From NCBI RefSeq assembly GCF_001279695.1, contig NZ_LGDD01000356.1, positions 1-28,003 of the forward strand: DNA of 28,003 bases, given 5' to 3'. Position 1 is the first letter of the stretch; each line of letters starts with the position of its first letter. The stretch is from Streptomyces sp. WM6378 (lineage in GTDB: Bacteria > Actinomycetota > Actinomycetes > Streptomycetales > Streptomycetaceae). The position numbers and the translations under genes were made by a program. Under the pieces are notes generated by a model. That model ran no database searches. It saw only the letters and a program-made list of their open reading frames with translations, and had not been told where the DNA came from. Shown here piece after piece: positions 16,299 to 24,332 of the stretch.

Positions 16299-17643
16299 GT
16301 GCACGCCCTGACCGCCGAACGGCGTCTCAGCAAGGCATGGCGCCTGGCGGTCCTGCGGCGCCTGCGCGGCGCACTGGCCATCCAGGCCGCCGACGGTGCC
16401 CACCGGGTCACCACCGCCACAGTCGACCGTGTGCCCGGCGGCTGCACCGAAGGAGTCCTCGAAGTGCTGCGCCGGATGGGGCTGCTGGAACGCACACGGA
16501 GCACGCCGCGGCCGCCACGTTACCCACGCCGGTCCTGCGCGGACTGTCTCGCGTGGGGCATGGGCAGCCGCTGGTGCCCTGGCTGCCGCAACTGGCGAGA
16601 GGATCCACAGCGCTGGCCGCTGGGCACCTGCCGACGGTGCCACCGCCCCAACCTGCCGCTGCAGCACACCACCGCAGGCCGAGGACACTGCCGGGGCTGC
16701 CTTCTGCACCTGCGCGAGCACGGCAGCACCGACCAACCCGCCTACACCCAGTTGGAGTTCGCCCCCACCGCCCGCAGCCTGCAAACCCAGCACGGGCGCC
16801 TGGGCTACGACGTTGAGCATCCCGTCCGGGCACGGGAGAGGGAACGTGCCCGGCGCCGCCCTTCCGTCCAGGCCGTCTCCGCCCACCTGGTCGACCCGGC
16901 CCAGACTGTGCTGTTCGACATGGCTCGCGACTGGACCAGAGCTGCCACCCTTACAGCACGGGAACTGCCCGCACTGACCGAGGCGGCCCGCTGGCTTCTT
17001 GAGGACTTCACCGCCGCCTCCCGCCGCGCCTCCCGGCTCGACAACCCCTACCCCCACGCTCATAAACCGACCTTGCGTACGCTGCGCATCCTGGTCGCTC
17101 ATCTCGGTGCCGACGCACCAATCGCGGAACGGGACGTGCGGGCCCTGTCCCGCCTCGACCCCAATATCACCGCCCGTCGGCTGCTGCACTACCTCGCCGA
17201 CCACAGCCTGCTCCAGCTTGATCCCGAAACGCACACCGACCGCCATCAGGCCGCTGTCGCGCGACCAACTCGACGTGTCCCGCGCCCGTATCTGCCTGCC
17301 CGGACGCACCCTCTACCTCGACACCCTCACCGACACCCTGCTCACCGACTGGCTCCGAGCCCGCCACCGCACCTGGCCCACCAGCACCAACCCCCACCTG
17401 CTCGTCACCCGTCAGACTGCCCTCGCACCCCACCACCCCGCCATCAGCCCTGGCGCTGCCCACGCGGTCTTCACTCTGACCGGACTGACCGCTACCGCCC
17501 TGCGCCAAGACCGCATCCTCGATGAAGCCCGGCACACCAGTGACCCCGTCCACCTGATGCGCCTGTTCGGAATCTGCCCCGCCACCGCTCTGCGCTACAT
17601 CCACGCAGCTCACCCCGAAAAGGCTGGCCACCGCCCGCGATGA
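16299..17643 (+). pseudogene. Tyrosine-recombinase/integrase-like protein with an internal deletion
   Basis: The first part has two zinc-ribbon-like pairs: CADCLAWGMGSRWCPGC near residues 79-95 and CRRCHR ... HCRGC near 110-134, followed by a helical segment and LLHYLADHSLLQLDPETHTDRHQ. Near 17255-17275 the reading frame changes and the text jumps to RDQLDVSRARICLPGRTLYL, DTLTDTLLTDWLRARHRTWP, NPHLLVTRQTA, and LRQDRILDEARHTSDPVHLM at the end, which is the C-terminal tail of Streptomyces recombinase-like proteins. In those proteins about 150-200 residues lie between these two parts, so I infer an internal deletion as well as a frame shift. The canonical RHRY catalytic set is not seen in either part. 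The same frame is open upstream of the GTG at 16299 back to a stop at 16158, without a start, so the N-terminus may also be lost. Confidence 0.65.
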
Positions 17644-17717
17644 CCACATGGACAGGGCCCATGCGCCTGCTCGGGGTAGCCGGATCATCGGCCGCCGGAC
17701 CACAACCAGGTAGGCAG

Positions 17718-18953
17718 TCAGTCGTCGATTGCCTGGTAGAGGGTGGTCCAGAAGTCCTGCATGGCTCGGGCCGAGTCCGGGGTCGACATCCCGGTCTGGG
17801 TGAGCAGGATGCCTACGAGCTGGTTGTGCGGGTCGGCGTAGGTCGTGGTGCCGGCTCCGCCGTCCCAGCCGAACTGGCCGATGGGCGCGTAGTCGCCTCG
17901 GTAGGTGCGCACCGTCATGCCGAAGCCCCAGCCGCCGGTCTGTCCCTGACCGTGGGACAGGTGGACGATGCTGCGCGCCCAGGTCTGTAGGGCTGTTGTC
18001 TGCTCGGGTGTGAGGCGGTTGGTGGTCATCAGCTCGACGGCGGGCCGGGACAGGATCCGTTCGGTGCCGTGCATTCCGTGGTTGAGCAGCATCCGGAAGT
18101 AGGCGTGGTAGTCGTCGACGGTGGAGTCGAGTCCGCCGCCGCCGGACTGGAACGCGGGGGGCTTGCTGTGGTGTCCTCCTTCGGCCGGGTCCTCCACGGT
18201 GAACTCTCCAGTCTGCGGATCGGGGGCGTACAGGGGAGGCAGCCGGTCGATCTTGTCGGCGGGTACGTGGAACCCGGTGTCCTTCATGCCCAGCGGATCG
18301 AAGATGCGCTCGCGCAGGAACGTCTCGAACGACTGGCCGGTGACCCTGGCCACCAGCACCCCGAGCACGTCGTCGCTGACGTTGTACAGCCACCGCTCTC
18401 CGGGCTGGTACATCAGCGGCAGCTCGCCCAGGCGGCGCATCCACTCGTCCGGCTCCACTGTCGGCAGCATCCATCCGTTCTCGCCGTAGACCTTCTGCTC
18501 GAAGTACGCGCTCATCATCGGGGAGCTCATCGCCGTCGTGTCCAGGCCGAGCCCGCAGGTGGAGGTGAGCAGGTCGCGTACGGTGATCGGACGCCGCGCC
18601 GGGATGGTGTCGTTCAGCGGGCTGTCGGGGCGCTGGAGGACCCGCCGGTCGGCCAGTTCGGGCAGCCACTGATCTATCGGGTCGTCAAGTCGCAGCCGGC
18701 ACTCGTCCAGCAGGACCATGGTCGCGGCGACCGCGACCGGCTTGGTCGTCGAGGCCATCCGGAAGATGGTGTCCCTGCGCATCGGCGTGCCGCCGTCATG
18801 GCGCATCGTCCCGATCGCCTCGACATGGGTCTCGCCGCCCCGGCCGACCAGGGCGACGAGTCCGGGGATCTTCTTGGACTCCACATGCGCTTCCAGTACC
18901 TCGCGCAGTCGGCGCAGTCCGGCTTCGGACAGGCCGTTGTGGCCGTTTCCCAT
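17718..18953 (-). CDS. Serine hydrolase (beta-lactamase/class C family)
   Basis: A 411-residue enzyme of the class C beta-lactamase/penicillin-binding-protein-like family. S68-T-T-K71 (in FRMASTTKPV) is the SxxK nucleophile motif, Tyr190 (in LYNVSDDVLG) occupies the YxN position with Val rather than Asn two residues on, as in many esterase-like members, and W363-D-G-G366 matches the [HW]xG motif near the end. No signal peptide is present, so it is probably cytoplasmic. Relatives hydrolyse esters, D-amino-acid peptides or lactams; the substrate is not readable. An AAGGAG ribosome-binding site lies seven bases before the ATG, which fixes the start. It follows the PadR/DUF1048 genes on the same strand after 152 bases, so it might be co-regulated. 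Confidence 0.88.
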   Translation of the reverse strand: MGNGHNGLSEAGLRRLREVLEAHVESKKIPGLVALVGRGGETHVEAIGTMRHDGGTPMRRDTIFRMASTTKPVAVAATMVLLDECRLRLDDPIDQWLPELADRRVLQRPDSPLNDTIPARRPITVRDLLTSTCGLGLDTTAMSSPMMSAYFEQKVYGENGWMLPTVEPDEWMRRLGELPLMYQPGERWLYNVSDDVLGVLVARVTGQSFETFLRERIFDPLGMKDTGFHVPADKIDRLPPLYAPDPQTGEFTVEDPAEGGHHSKPPAFQSGGGGLDSTVDDYHAYFRMLLNHGMHGTERILSRPAVELMTTNRLTPEQTTALQTWARSIVHLSHGQGQTGGWGFGMTVRTYRGDYAPIGQFGWDGGAGTTTYADPHNQLVGILLTQTGMSTPDSARAMQDFWTTLYQAIDD

Positions 18954-19105
18954 CGTGAATCTCCTTGCACGCAGTGGTCGGTCTCGACGGTGCCGCGGGC
19001 ATGCGGCGCGAGGCGGCCGGCCGGGCATGGCCCCGGCGGCCGCGTGGTGCAGACAGGCGATGAAAGTGGTGCTCGGCCCCTGAGGGGCGATGTGCTGAGG
19101 CGCAA

Positions 19106-19495
19106 TCAGGCCGTCTCGTCTTGTGTTCCGGTCTCGTTGCCGGCGGCGCGCGCGATGTCGTCGGTCAGCTGCTTGCGCGCACGAGCGGGGACGTAGCCGC
19201 CCTCCGAGTAGTTCCGGGCGAACGCCTCGACGAACTCCACCGGGTCCTCCCCGACGACCTCGCGGATCGGCGTTCCGTCGGCCGCGGCCTGCTCGAACAG
19301 GTCGGCGAGGTCTTCGAACATCGATGCGTTGCTGTCTTCGTCGGTCGGCACGAAGTGCATCAGATTCCGCTCGATCGCCTCGACCGCCGTGCGGTAGTTC
19401 CCGGGAAGCTCCTTGACGCGCGCCTTGTATGTCCTCCAGCGTTTCTTGGGCCCTATCAGCTTCGAGAGGAAGCCGCTCTTTTCGGCATCGGACAC
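19106..19495 (-). CDS. DUF1048-family protein
   Basis: A 129-residue protein matching DUF1048 proteins that commonly accompany PadR regulators: KKRWRTYKARVKELPGNYR near residues 17-35, then AIERNLMHFVPTD, a FEDLADLFEQAAADGTPIRE helix and VGEDPVEFVEAFARNYSEGG. The GTG start at 19495 lies two bases after the padR stop, so the two genes are one operon. DUF1048 proteins are predicted to be helical and their function is unknown; some associate with ABC transporters. No transmembrane segment is visible. Confidence 0.85.
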   Translation of the reverse strand: MSDAEKSGFLSKLIGPKKRWRTYKARVKELPGNYRTAVEAIERNLMHFVPTDEDSNASMFEDLADLFEQAAADGTPIREVVGEDPVEFVEAFARNYSEGGYVPARARKQLTDDIARAAGNETGTQDETA

Positions 19496-19497
19496 GG

Positions 19498-19827
19498 TTA
19501 CTTGCCCCCTTCACGGAGCTGTTCCAGTCGTTCCGTGAGGAAGCTCCACGTCCTCCAGAACTCTTCGAGGTACTGCCGTCCCTGAGCGTTGAGGGAGTGC
19601 ACCTTGCGGGGCGGTCCCTTCTCGGAGGGGACCTTCTCCACGTCGACCAGGCCGCGCTTCTCCATCCTGAGGAGCAGCGCATAGATGGTCCCTTCGGCGA
19701 TGTCGGAGAAACCCTGCCCCCGCAGCCGTGCCGTGATCTCGTAGCCGTAGGCGGGCCGGCCGGCCAGGGACGCGAGGATGATGCCCTCCAGCGTGCCCTT
19801 GAGCATCTCCGTCTCCAGCTTGGTCAT
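19498..19827 (-). CDS. PadR-family transcriptional regulator
   Basis: A 109-residue PadR regulator. MTKLETEMLKGTLEGIILA is the usual N-terminal helix; the winged helix follows as AYGYEITARLRGQGFSDIAE and the invariant EGTIYALLLRMEKRGLVDVE, with the wing at PSEKGPPRKVHSLNAQGRQYL; the C-terminal helix is WSFLTERLEQL. PadR proteins are repressors of detoxification or transport genes, often released by phenolic or drug-like ligands, and autoregulate. A GGAGGAGG ribosome-binding site lies five bases before the ATG. The DUF1048 gene follows after two bases. A nested palindrome lies directly upstream. Confidence 0.92.
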   Translation of the reverse strand: MTKLETEMLKGTLEGIILASLAGRPAYGYEITARLRGQGFSDIAEGTIYALLLRMEKRGLVDVEKVPSEKGPPRKVHSLNAQGRQYLEEFWRTWSFLTERLEQLREGGK

Positions 19828-19847
19828 GGAACACCTCCTCCCTGCGC

Positions 19848-19889
19848 TAGTCAGCGCTGTTGAGTACCGGTACACAGTAACGCTGACTA
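19848..19889. promoter_or_regulatory. Nested palindromes upstream of padR, candidate operator
   Basis: An outer inverted repeat TAGTCAGCG (19848-19856) and CGCTGACTA (19881-19889) and an inner palindrome GTACCGGTAC (19864-19873) share exactly the same centre between 19868 and 19869. A further half-like AGTACTGGTA is present on the minus strand just beyond. The region is 21 bases before the padR start, so it could be the operator for autoregulation. Confidence 0.65.
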
Positions 19890-20050
19890 CCAGTACTTAG
19901 CAAGACAGAATAGTGCGCAACGGAGGCGAAGGCTGCGAGCGACTGCGGCTGCCATAGCCGACCAACCACGAATGTGGAGAACCTGCACATCAGGGCTTCC
20001 AAATCGGCAGACCGACGCGCGAGTTCTCGTCGCTTCCCCTACAGGAATCT

Positions 20051-20317
20051 GTGAACCCGCGCGCTTCTCTCTACTCGGGGCTCGGGCTTCAGCGGGCCCG
20101 CGTCGCAGCCCTGTCGCTGCGCGCCGAAGGTCTCACCGGCGCCGAACACGCCCACCACCAGCTGCTCCTGGACCCCGGTGACGACAAGAAGCGCACCATC
20201 GAGCAGGTCGCCGACGCCGCCCGCCAGAAGTTCGGTGCGCACGTCATCCGCCCCGCCACCCTTGCCGGCCCGCCCGGCACCCTCCGCAACCCCGCCCGCC
20301 GTCGTTCCGCCCAATAA
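20051..20317 (+). pseudogene. C-terminal remnant of a Y-family DNA polymerase
   Basis: About 88 codons resemble the C-terminal tail (little finger and beyond) of Streptomyces ImuB/DinB-like Y-family polymerases: LYSGLGLQRARVAALSLRAE, then GAEHAHHQLLLDP, DDKKRTIEQVADAARQKFG and HVIRPATL. Intact proteins have about 300 further residues upstream with the palm and fingers; none of these is present. The frame is open upstream without a start, and GTG at 20051 has no clear ribosome-binding site. The stop TAA merges into the AAGGAG ribosome-binding site of the next gene, so the two were once an operon. Confidence 0.65.
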
Positions 20318-20327
20318 GGAGCCTGTT

Positions 20328-20785
20328 GTGCGTCTGGCCCGTTTCACCGAGTTCTGCCTGCAGGTGCTGCCCGAGAGGGCGACGATGCGCCGGCGGCAGG
20401 CTTCGCCGTCTCCTTCACTTCCGGGAGCCGGGTGTGGCTCCAGGTGACCGGAGGGCCGGCGCCCGGGGCCGCTGTCGAGGACGCGGGCACCCCGGTCAAC
20501 GGGCCCGCCCTGGAGCATGTGCCGCTGCCCGTGCTGTTCGACGACGCGGGCAAGGTCAGCCCCCAGCGGGCCGAGGCCTACCTCACGGCTGTCCTCACCA
20601 ACTCCGGCAGCACCGAGATCGCCGAAATCTACGGCTACACCCACCGTGCCAGGAAGCCGGCCATGAACCCCGGCATCGGCATCATCTTCCACAACGGAGC
20701 CCGCCTGTGGGTGCCGTTCCTCCACACCACCCAGCCCGGCCACGACCGCGGCCGCAGCCCCTTCCGCCTGCAAGCCAGCTTCTGA
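20328..20785 (+). pseudogene. Frameshifted hypothetical gene downstream of the Y-polymerase tail
   Basis: GTG 20328 with AAGGAG six bases upstream starts VRLARFTEFCLQVLPE. The frame is then lost: removing two bases (AG) from GAGAGGGCGAC near 20373-20376 restores a continuous reading, GDDAPAAGFAVSF, then VWLQVTGG and a long second part (HVPLPVLFDDAGKVSPQRAE, EIAEIYGYTH, GIIFHNGARLWVPFLHTTQPG). That would be about 150 residues. The tandem GAGAG suggests slippage adding two bases. Function unknown. The Y-polymerase remnant precedes it by one stop codon, so both probably belonged to a damage-response operon. Confidence 0.55.
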
Positions 20786-21024
20786 ACACCGCAAGCCCAG
20801 CCCGTTCGACCCCGCTCAAGGCGGCGCAGCGCGTGGGTGCGGCCGGTCGCCAACGTGCGGGAGACGACCGACCGCGCGAGCACCCTCGGGAGCACTCTGG
20901 ATCACCGTAGGGCCGTTCATGCCCCTGCGCTCGTTGGAACGCCTGCGTACCGAGTCCGTGCCCTGCGGGGTTCAGGACTGCCTTACCCCCAAGGGGACCA
21001 AGGGGAGGGTGCAGCACGCTGTAC
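20786..21024. other. Gene-free gap
   Basis: No coding region supported. A 16-bp palindrome TCAGGCCGCGGCCTGA begins at its edge (21025-21040) and includes the likely ancestral stop of the next minus-strand gene. Confidence 0.4.
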
Positions 21025-21105
21025 TCAGGCCGCGGCCTGAAGGCGCGCGTCGATCCGCTCCACCAGCTGTTCCACCATGTGCTCGACCAGCCAGTCAGAC
21101 TCGGC

Positions 21106-21672
21106 TTACAGACGCAGCATCATCGCGAGCGCCAGGGCCTCGCTCTCGGTGAGCAGCGGCAGTGGGGTGCCCGGGGCGGTCAGCTGGGCTTCGATCTCGT
21201 CGTAGTAGGCGCGTTCGCCCGCGTCTATGTCCTCGCGCAGGGCGGCCGCGATCTTCTTGCGGCACTCGGCGGAGGGCGTGCGCGGCCCGCTCGACTCCAT
21301 GGCGAAGCTGTGGGCGCCCGGATGGGTGGCGGGCAGTCGGCACTCCTCGTCGGCGTCCTCGGGTGACACTGCCGTGCACGAGGGGAGCCGGTGCAGGCGG
21401 CGCTTGAGTTCCTCGCCCCGGACGGCGAGTTTCACACCGTCCGGGGCCCACAGCAGCCACCAGGTGTCGTCCGTGCCGGACTCCTGGGCGAGGGCGGCGT
21501 GCGGTCCTTCGTGGCCGTCCTGCAGCTCGCACTGAGGATCGTCAACGATCTCGTGGGCGGGATGGGGGAGCTGCTCAAGTACCAGCTGTTCGATGGGAGT
21601 GAGGGCGGTCTGGGCGTCGCACAGCGACAACCGTTCGGTCATGACCAGCACGTTAGGAAGCGGCTCTGACAC
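21106..21672 (-). CDS. Hypothetical protein with two C-x4-GHxGxH-like motifs, cut by a nonsense codon
   Basis: A 188-residue protein. GTG 21672 is preferred over ATG 21642 because GGGGGA lies four to five bases upstream. Two similar zinc-ligand-like patterns appear: CELQDGHEGPHAAL followed by WWLLWAPDG, and CRLPATHPGAHSF. A helical tail (KKIAAALREDIDAGERAYYDEI) follows. After TESEALALAMMLRL there is TAA at 21106, but the same frame continues in good coding style, AESDWLVEHMVEQLVERIDARLQ, to a TGA at 21025. A Tyr codon changed to TAA is the simplest reading, so the ancestral protein was about 215 residues. The conserved Cys/His pairs suggest metal binding; the function is unknown. Confidence 0.65.
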   Translation of the reverse strand: MSEPLPNVLVMTERLSLCDAQTALTPIEQLVLEQLPHPAHEIVDDPQCELQDGHEGPHAALAQESGTDDTWWLLWAPDGVKLAVRGEELKRRLHRLPSCTAVSPEDADEECRLPATHPGAHSFAMESSGPRTPSAECRKKIAAALREDIDAGERAYYDEIEAQLTAPGTPLPLLTESEALALAMMLRL

Positions 21673-21776
21673 CGCATCCCCCGTCTGGTTCAGCGGGCTA
21701 CCTCGATCGGGGCAAGCGGATCCCCCGAACAGATGCCGCACCGGTTCCGGAGTTGCCGCGAAAGAGGGCCCTGGGT

Positions 21777-22163
21777 TCAGGAGTTGAGGTCCATCACGGG
21801 AACGCCGAGCCCTTCGTAGGCGCGGGGGCTGACGGTGGCGATCAAGGCTCCGTCAGGACGGTCCATGGTGGGGCGGGCCGCGTGGACGGCGGCTGCCACG
21901 CCGAAGGGGACCTGGCGGCGATACAGGGCCGCGACGGCGTGGGCTGCTGCGTAGTCCGTATCCAGGGTGTGCAGGGTGTCCAGGATGCCGACGTAGTCGA
22001 CGACTCCCGCTCGCTCGCGCTCGGCCTCCAAAGCGCTGACGACCGGAACCCACAGACGCACCGTGGGATCGCCGCTGGCAATGTGGATCAGGCCGGACAC
22101 CTGTTTGTTCCCGCCGAGTGCCAGCAGGGTGCTGGTGTCCAGGACGTAGTGCTCAAGGATCAC
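21777..22163 (-). CDS. PIN-domain toxin, VapC-like
   Basis: A 128-residue protein of PIN-domain type. D9 in YVLDTSTLLAL is the first catalytic Asp, E46 in SALEAERERAG the second acidic residue, and D101/D104 in TMDRPDGALIATV the last group. PIN toxins cut RNA and are held inactive by their antitoxin. The start GTG at 22163 overlaps the antitoxin stop by four bases (GTGA), typical of translational coupling. The DTDYAAAHAVAAL segment is the usual helix between the acidic groups. Target RNA unknown. Confidence 0.8.
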   Translation of the reverse strand: MILEHYVLDTSTLLALGGNKQVSGLIHIASGDPTVRLWVPVVSALEAERERAGVVDYVGILDTLHTLDTDYAAAHAVAALYRRQVPFGVAAAVHAARPTMDRPDGALIATVSPRAYEGLGVPVMDLNS

Positions 22164-22450
22164 GCCGCCTCGCCCGAACCCGCTCCAGACTTGCCCAGCC
22201 TGTGGCGGTGCGCCGCCTGCGCCTCCCGCATCTTGCTGCGCAGCGCGCCGGTGTCTTCCTCAGTGAGCTGGTGGCCGAACTCGGAGTCCAGGAACGCTCT
22301 CGTCCGCTCCGCACGTTCCTGCAGCTGTCGCGGTGTGAGGGAGGCGGCGGCGAACTCCTCGATCAAGGCCCGCATCGTCGTCCCCCGGGCCTGCGCGAGA
22401 GCGGCGAGCCGGTCCCGCGCCACTGAATCGATCTTGATGGTCGTATCCAC
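22160..22450 (-). CDS. Ribbon-helix-helix antitoxin of the PIN toxin
   Basis: A 96-residue protein. The N-terminus TTIKIDSVARDRLAALAQAR, with the GTTMRALIEEFAA helix, fits a ribbon-helix-helix DNA-binding domain (beta strand then two helices). The rest is charged and helical, probably wrapping the toxin. The GTG start at 22450 has no ribosome-binding site; instead TATACT ends eight bases upstream, so a leaderless transcript is likely. Toxin and antitoxin form an operon with a GTGA overlap. It probably represses its own promoter. Confidence 0.78.
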   Translation of the reverse strand: MDTTIKIDSVARDRLAALAQARGTTMRALIEEFAAASLTPRQLQERAERTRAFLDSEFGHQLTEEDTGALRSKMREAQAAHRHRLGKSGAGSGEAA

Positions 22451-22480
22451 ACACCCAAGTATACCGGTGAGAATACCTCG
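22451..22480 (-). promoter_or_regulatory. Leaderless promoter and operator repeats of the toxin-antitoxin operon
   Basis: On the minus strand TATACT (22463-22458) is a good -10 element, with seven bases to the GTG start, so transcription would begin at the start codon. ATACC repeats at 22461-22465 and 22473-22477 (12-bp period) overlap it and could be antitoxin half-sites. No clear -35 element is seen. Confidence 0.5.
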
Positions 22481-22550
22481 CGGAGGGAAGATGCTCCGAT
22501 CCGCGGTTGACCCCCTCGACGGTGCGTGTTTGGCGCACCGGCCGATCCGG

Positions 22551-22808
22551 TCAGGTGAGAGTGATGCGCAGCTCGTAGGGCCGGCCGGTGCTGATGGCCT
22601 CGGCCTGCTCACCCAGGTCCGCCGCGGTGAACCCGAGGAGCGCCTGGTCGGCGGCACGGCGCAGCAGGGGCACGATCCGCGCAGGTGGCTGGCCGCGATG
22701 AGTGGCGGCCAGCGCGGTGAAGGCCTGCTGGTAGCAGGCGCCGTACGTACCCGAGCTGTCGGCGAGGAGCCGGGGCAGCGCCTTCTTGTCGATGCTGATG
22801 TCACCCAT
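22551..22808 (-). CDS. Small hypothetical helical protein
   Basis: An 85-residue protein beginning MGDISIDKKALPRLLADSS, with GGAG five bases before the ATG. It is mostly predicted helical (YGACYQQAFTALAATH, VPLLRRAADQALLGF, LGEQAEAI) and ends in ELRITLT. No family recognised and no signal peptide. Its orientation matches the toxin-antitoxin pair, 100 bases downstream, but a promoter lies between, so co-transcription is not indicated. Confidence 0.7.
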   Translation of the reverse strand: MGDISIDKKALPRLLADSSGTYGACYQQAFTALAATHRGQPPARIVPLLRRAADQALLGFTAADLGEQAEAISTGRPYELRITLT

Positions 22809-23309
22809 GACCGCTCCGGCCCACGAAGGGCCCGGCCGGTCCGGTCCCAGGCATCCGACGCTAGAGGCAGGCACTGACAATGCAGTCGCCTTGGGCCCGT
22901 CGGCAACGCGGTCATGGTGGGTGTCGACGGCCGCACCGAGCGGTTCGAACTGACCGGCGTGCCGTTGCACGACCGCACCTTCGCCGAGCCTCTCTCGACC
23001 GCCACCTGTGACGGCCGGCCGGAACTGCTGGAGCAGCAGGACGTCGCGAGACACGAGACAAGACGCAGACATCCACTTCAACACGGTGGACCCGATCCTG
23101 CCGGGCCCACGGCGATCCCGCCAACCTCCTTGGGCATCGCTCAGAGCTGTGCTGTTCAGAGGGCCGAGTCGTAGCCCGCCACGGACAACACTGGCGAGGC
23201 GGAAGCACGGGTGATCGCGTGCGTTGAATTCGCCAAGTGTCCCGTCTGGCGTGTGCCGATCCGCTCTGCTGGATACACAGCACAGCAGCACCAAGTCCAG
23301 GGAGCGACG
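22809..23309. other. Gap with a possible coding remnant
   Basis: No intact gene. On the plus strand 22887-23045 reads like coding DNA (GPVGNAVMVGVDGRTERFEL, then TGVPLHDRTFAEPL) with high third-position GC, and then loses the signal. Upstream limit and identity are unknown. Confidence 0.35.
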
Positions 23310-24074
23310 ATGACCGACATCCGTATGAGCGCCGATGTACGCACCGCACTGGGGCCGGACGGCGTCGCCAAGGCCGGGGCCGTGACCCTCAACAACGCGA
23401 ACTGCCTGGTCTGCGAAACAAAGATCTATCCGGATGAGCCGGCCAACGTCGTCGTCCGGGTCGCGGGCCTTGAGCGGGCCACGGGCCGCATCGCCCACGT
23501 GCGGTACGCGCACGCCCGCTGCCACGCCTCGGCCGTCGTCGAGATTCCCGAAGCCCGCTCGCCCGCCCCGTCGGCGATGCCGGACGACGGTATGGCGATG
23601 CGTATGACCGCGGCCACCGTCGAACACGGCCGCTCCGTCCTGCCCACTCTCGTCGCCGAACTCGAAGCACCCGTCTATCTCAACGCCGGGACCGGAGCGG
23701 GCGTCGAACTCGTGGACGTTCTCGCCTCCCGCGTCCTGGCCCGCGGCTTCTCCCCCGTCGGCCGGATGCGGCAGGCTCCCGCGCACGCGGACCAGTGGCT
23801 GGCCACCTACACCACGCCCGCCGGACTCGACCGGATCTCGCAACTGACCGTCATGGAACCCGACGGGACGCTCTTCTACACCGGCACCATCGCTCCCCCG
23901 CCCCAGTGGACCGCCGGCATCGAGCAGTACGGCTGGAGCGTGCTGTACGTCGGCAAGATCGGCCTCGCCGGAATCCCCGCCAACGACCAGCGCGCCAAGA
24001 CCCGCCTCATGCGAGAAGCCGCCGCTGCCGGACGGTTCGTCGGCGCCCGCATCACCGTCCACCACCTCGCGTGA
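23310..24074 (+). CDS. Hypothetical protein with Cys/His metal-site-like motif
   Basis: A 254-residue protein starting MTDIRMSADVRTALG, with GGGAG five to six bases upstream. Near residues 32-73 CLVCETKIYPDEP ... YAHARCHASAVVE has a CxxC and a later HxRCH arrangement like a zinc-binding treble clef or ribbon. The C-terminal part is mixed alpha/beta: DQWLATYTTPAGLDRI, DGTLFYTGTIAPPPQW and QYGWSVLYVGKIGLAGIP. No family known to me and no membrane segment. It may act with nucleic acids, judging from the zinc-like motif, but that is inference. Confidence 0.75.
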   Translation: MTDIRMSADVRTALGPDGVAKAGAVTLNNANCLVCETKIYPDEPANVVVRVAGLERATGRIAHVRYAHARCHASAVVEIPEARSPAPSAMPDDGMAMRMTAATVEHGRSVLPTLVAELEAPVYLNAGTGAGVELVDVLASRVLARGFSPVGRMRQAPAHADQWLATYTTPAGLDRISQLTVMEPDGTLFYTGTIAPPPQWTAGIEQYGWSVLYVGKIGLAGIPANDQRAKTRLMREAAAAGRFVGARITVHHLA

Positions 24075-24332
24075 GACGGACGCTTCCGGATGAGCCGTCA
24101 GGAGAGCCCTTGGTTCCCCGGCTCGCCGCTCTTTCCCGCTGCCAGCTATCTGTGGAAGACGGCAACACTGACCGCTCTGCCTCGGCCCGTCTCCGCGCAC
24201 CGGAGGAGCGCAGCAATTCCGGAACTGGCAGAGCGAGTTCGCTCGCAGGCCGCGAGTCGGTTACGTGGCGCTCCGTGTGCGGTGGGCGCGAAGATGAGAT
24301 CTTCGGTCCGGCTGTGCGGGGAGGGACGTCTG

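Noticed and set aside
18954..19682. Extension of the serine hydrolase frame upstream of 18953
   Set aside because: It overlaps the DUF1048 and PadR genes in another frame; AAGGAG seven bases before 18953 decides the start.
22809..24200. Upstream extension of the small gene at 22551 into a 549-codon frame
   Set aside because: It overlaps the well-supported plus-strand gene at 23310; a GGAG-preceded ATG at 22808 is the natural start.
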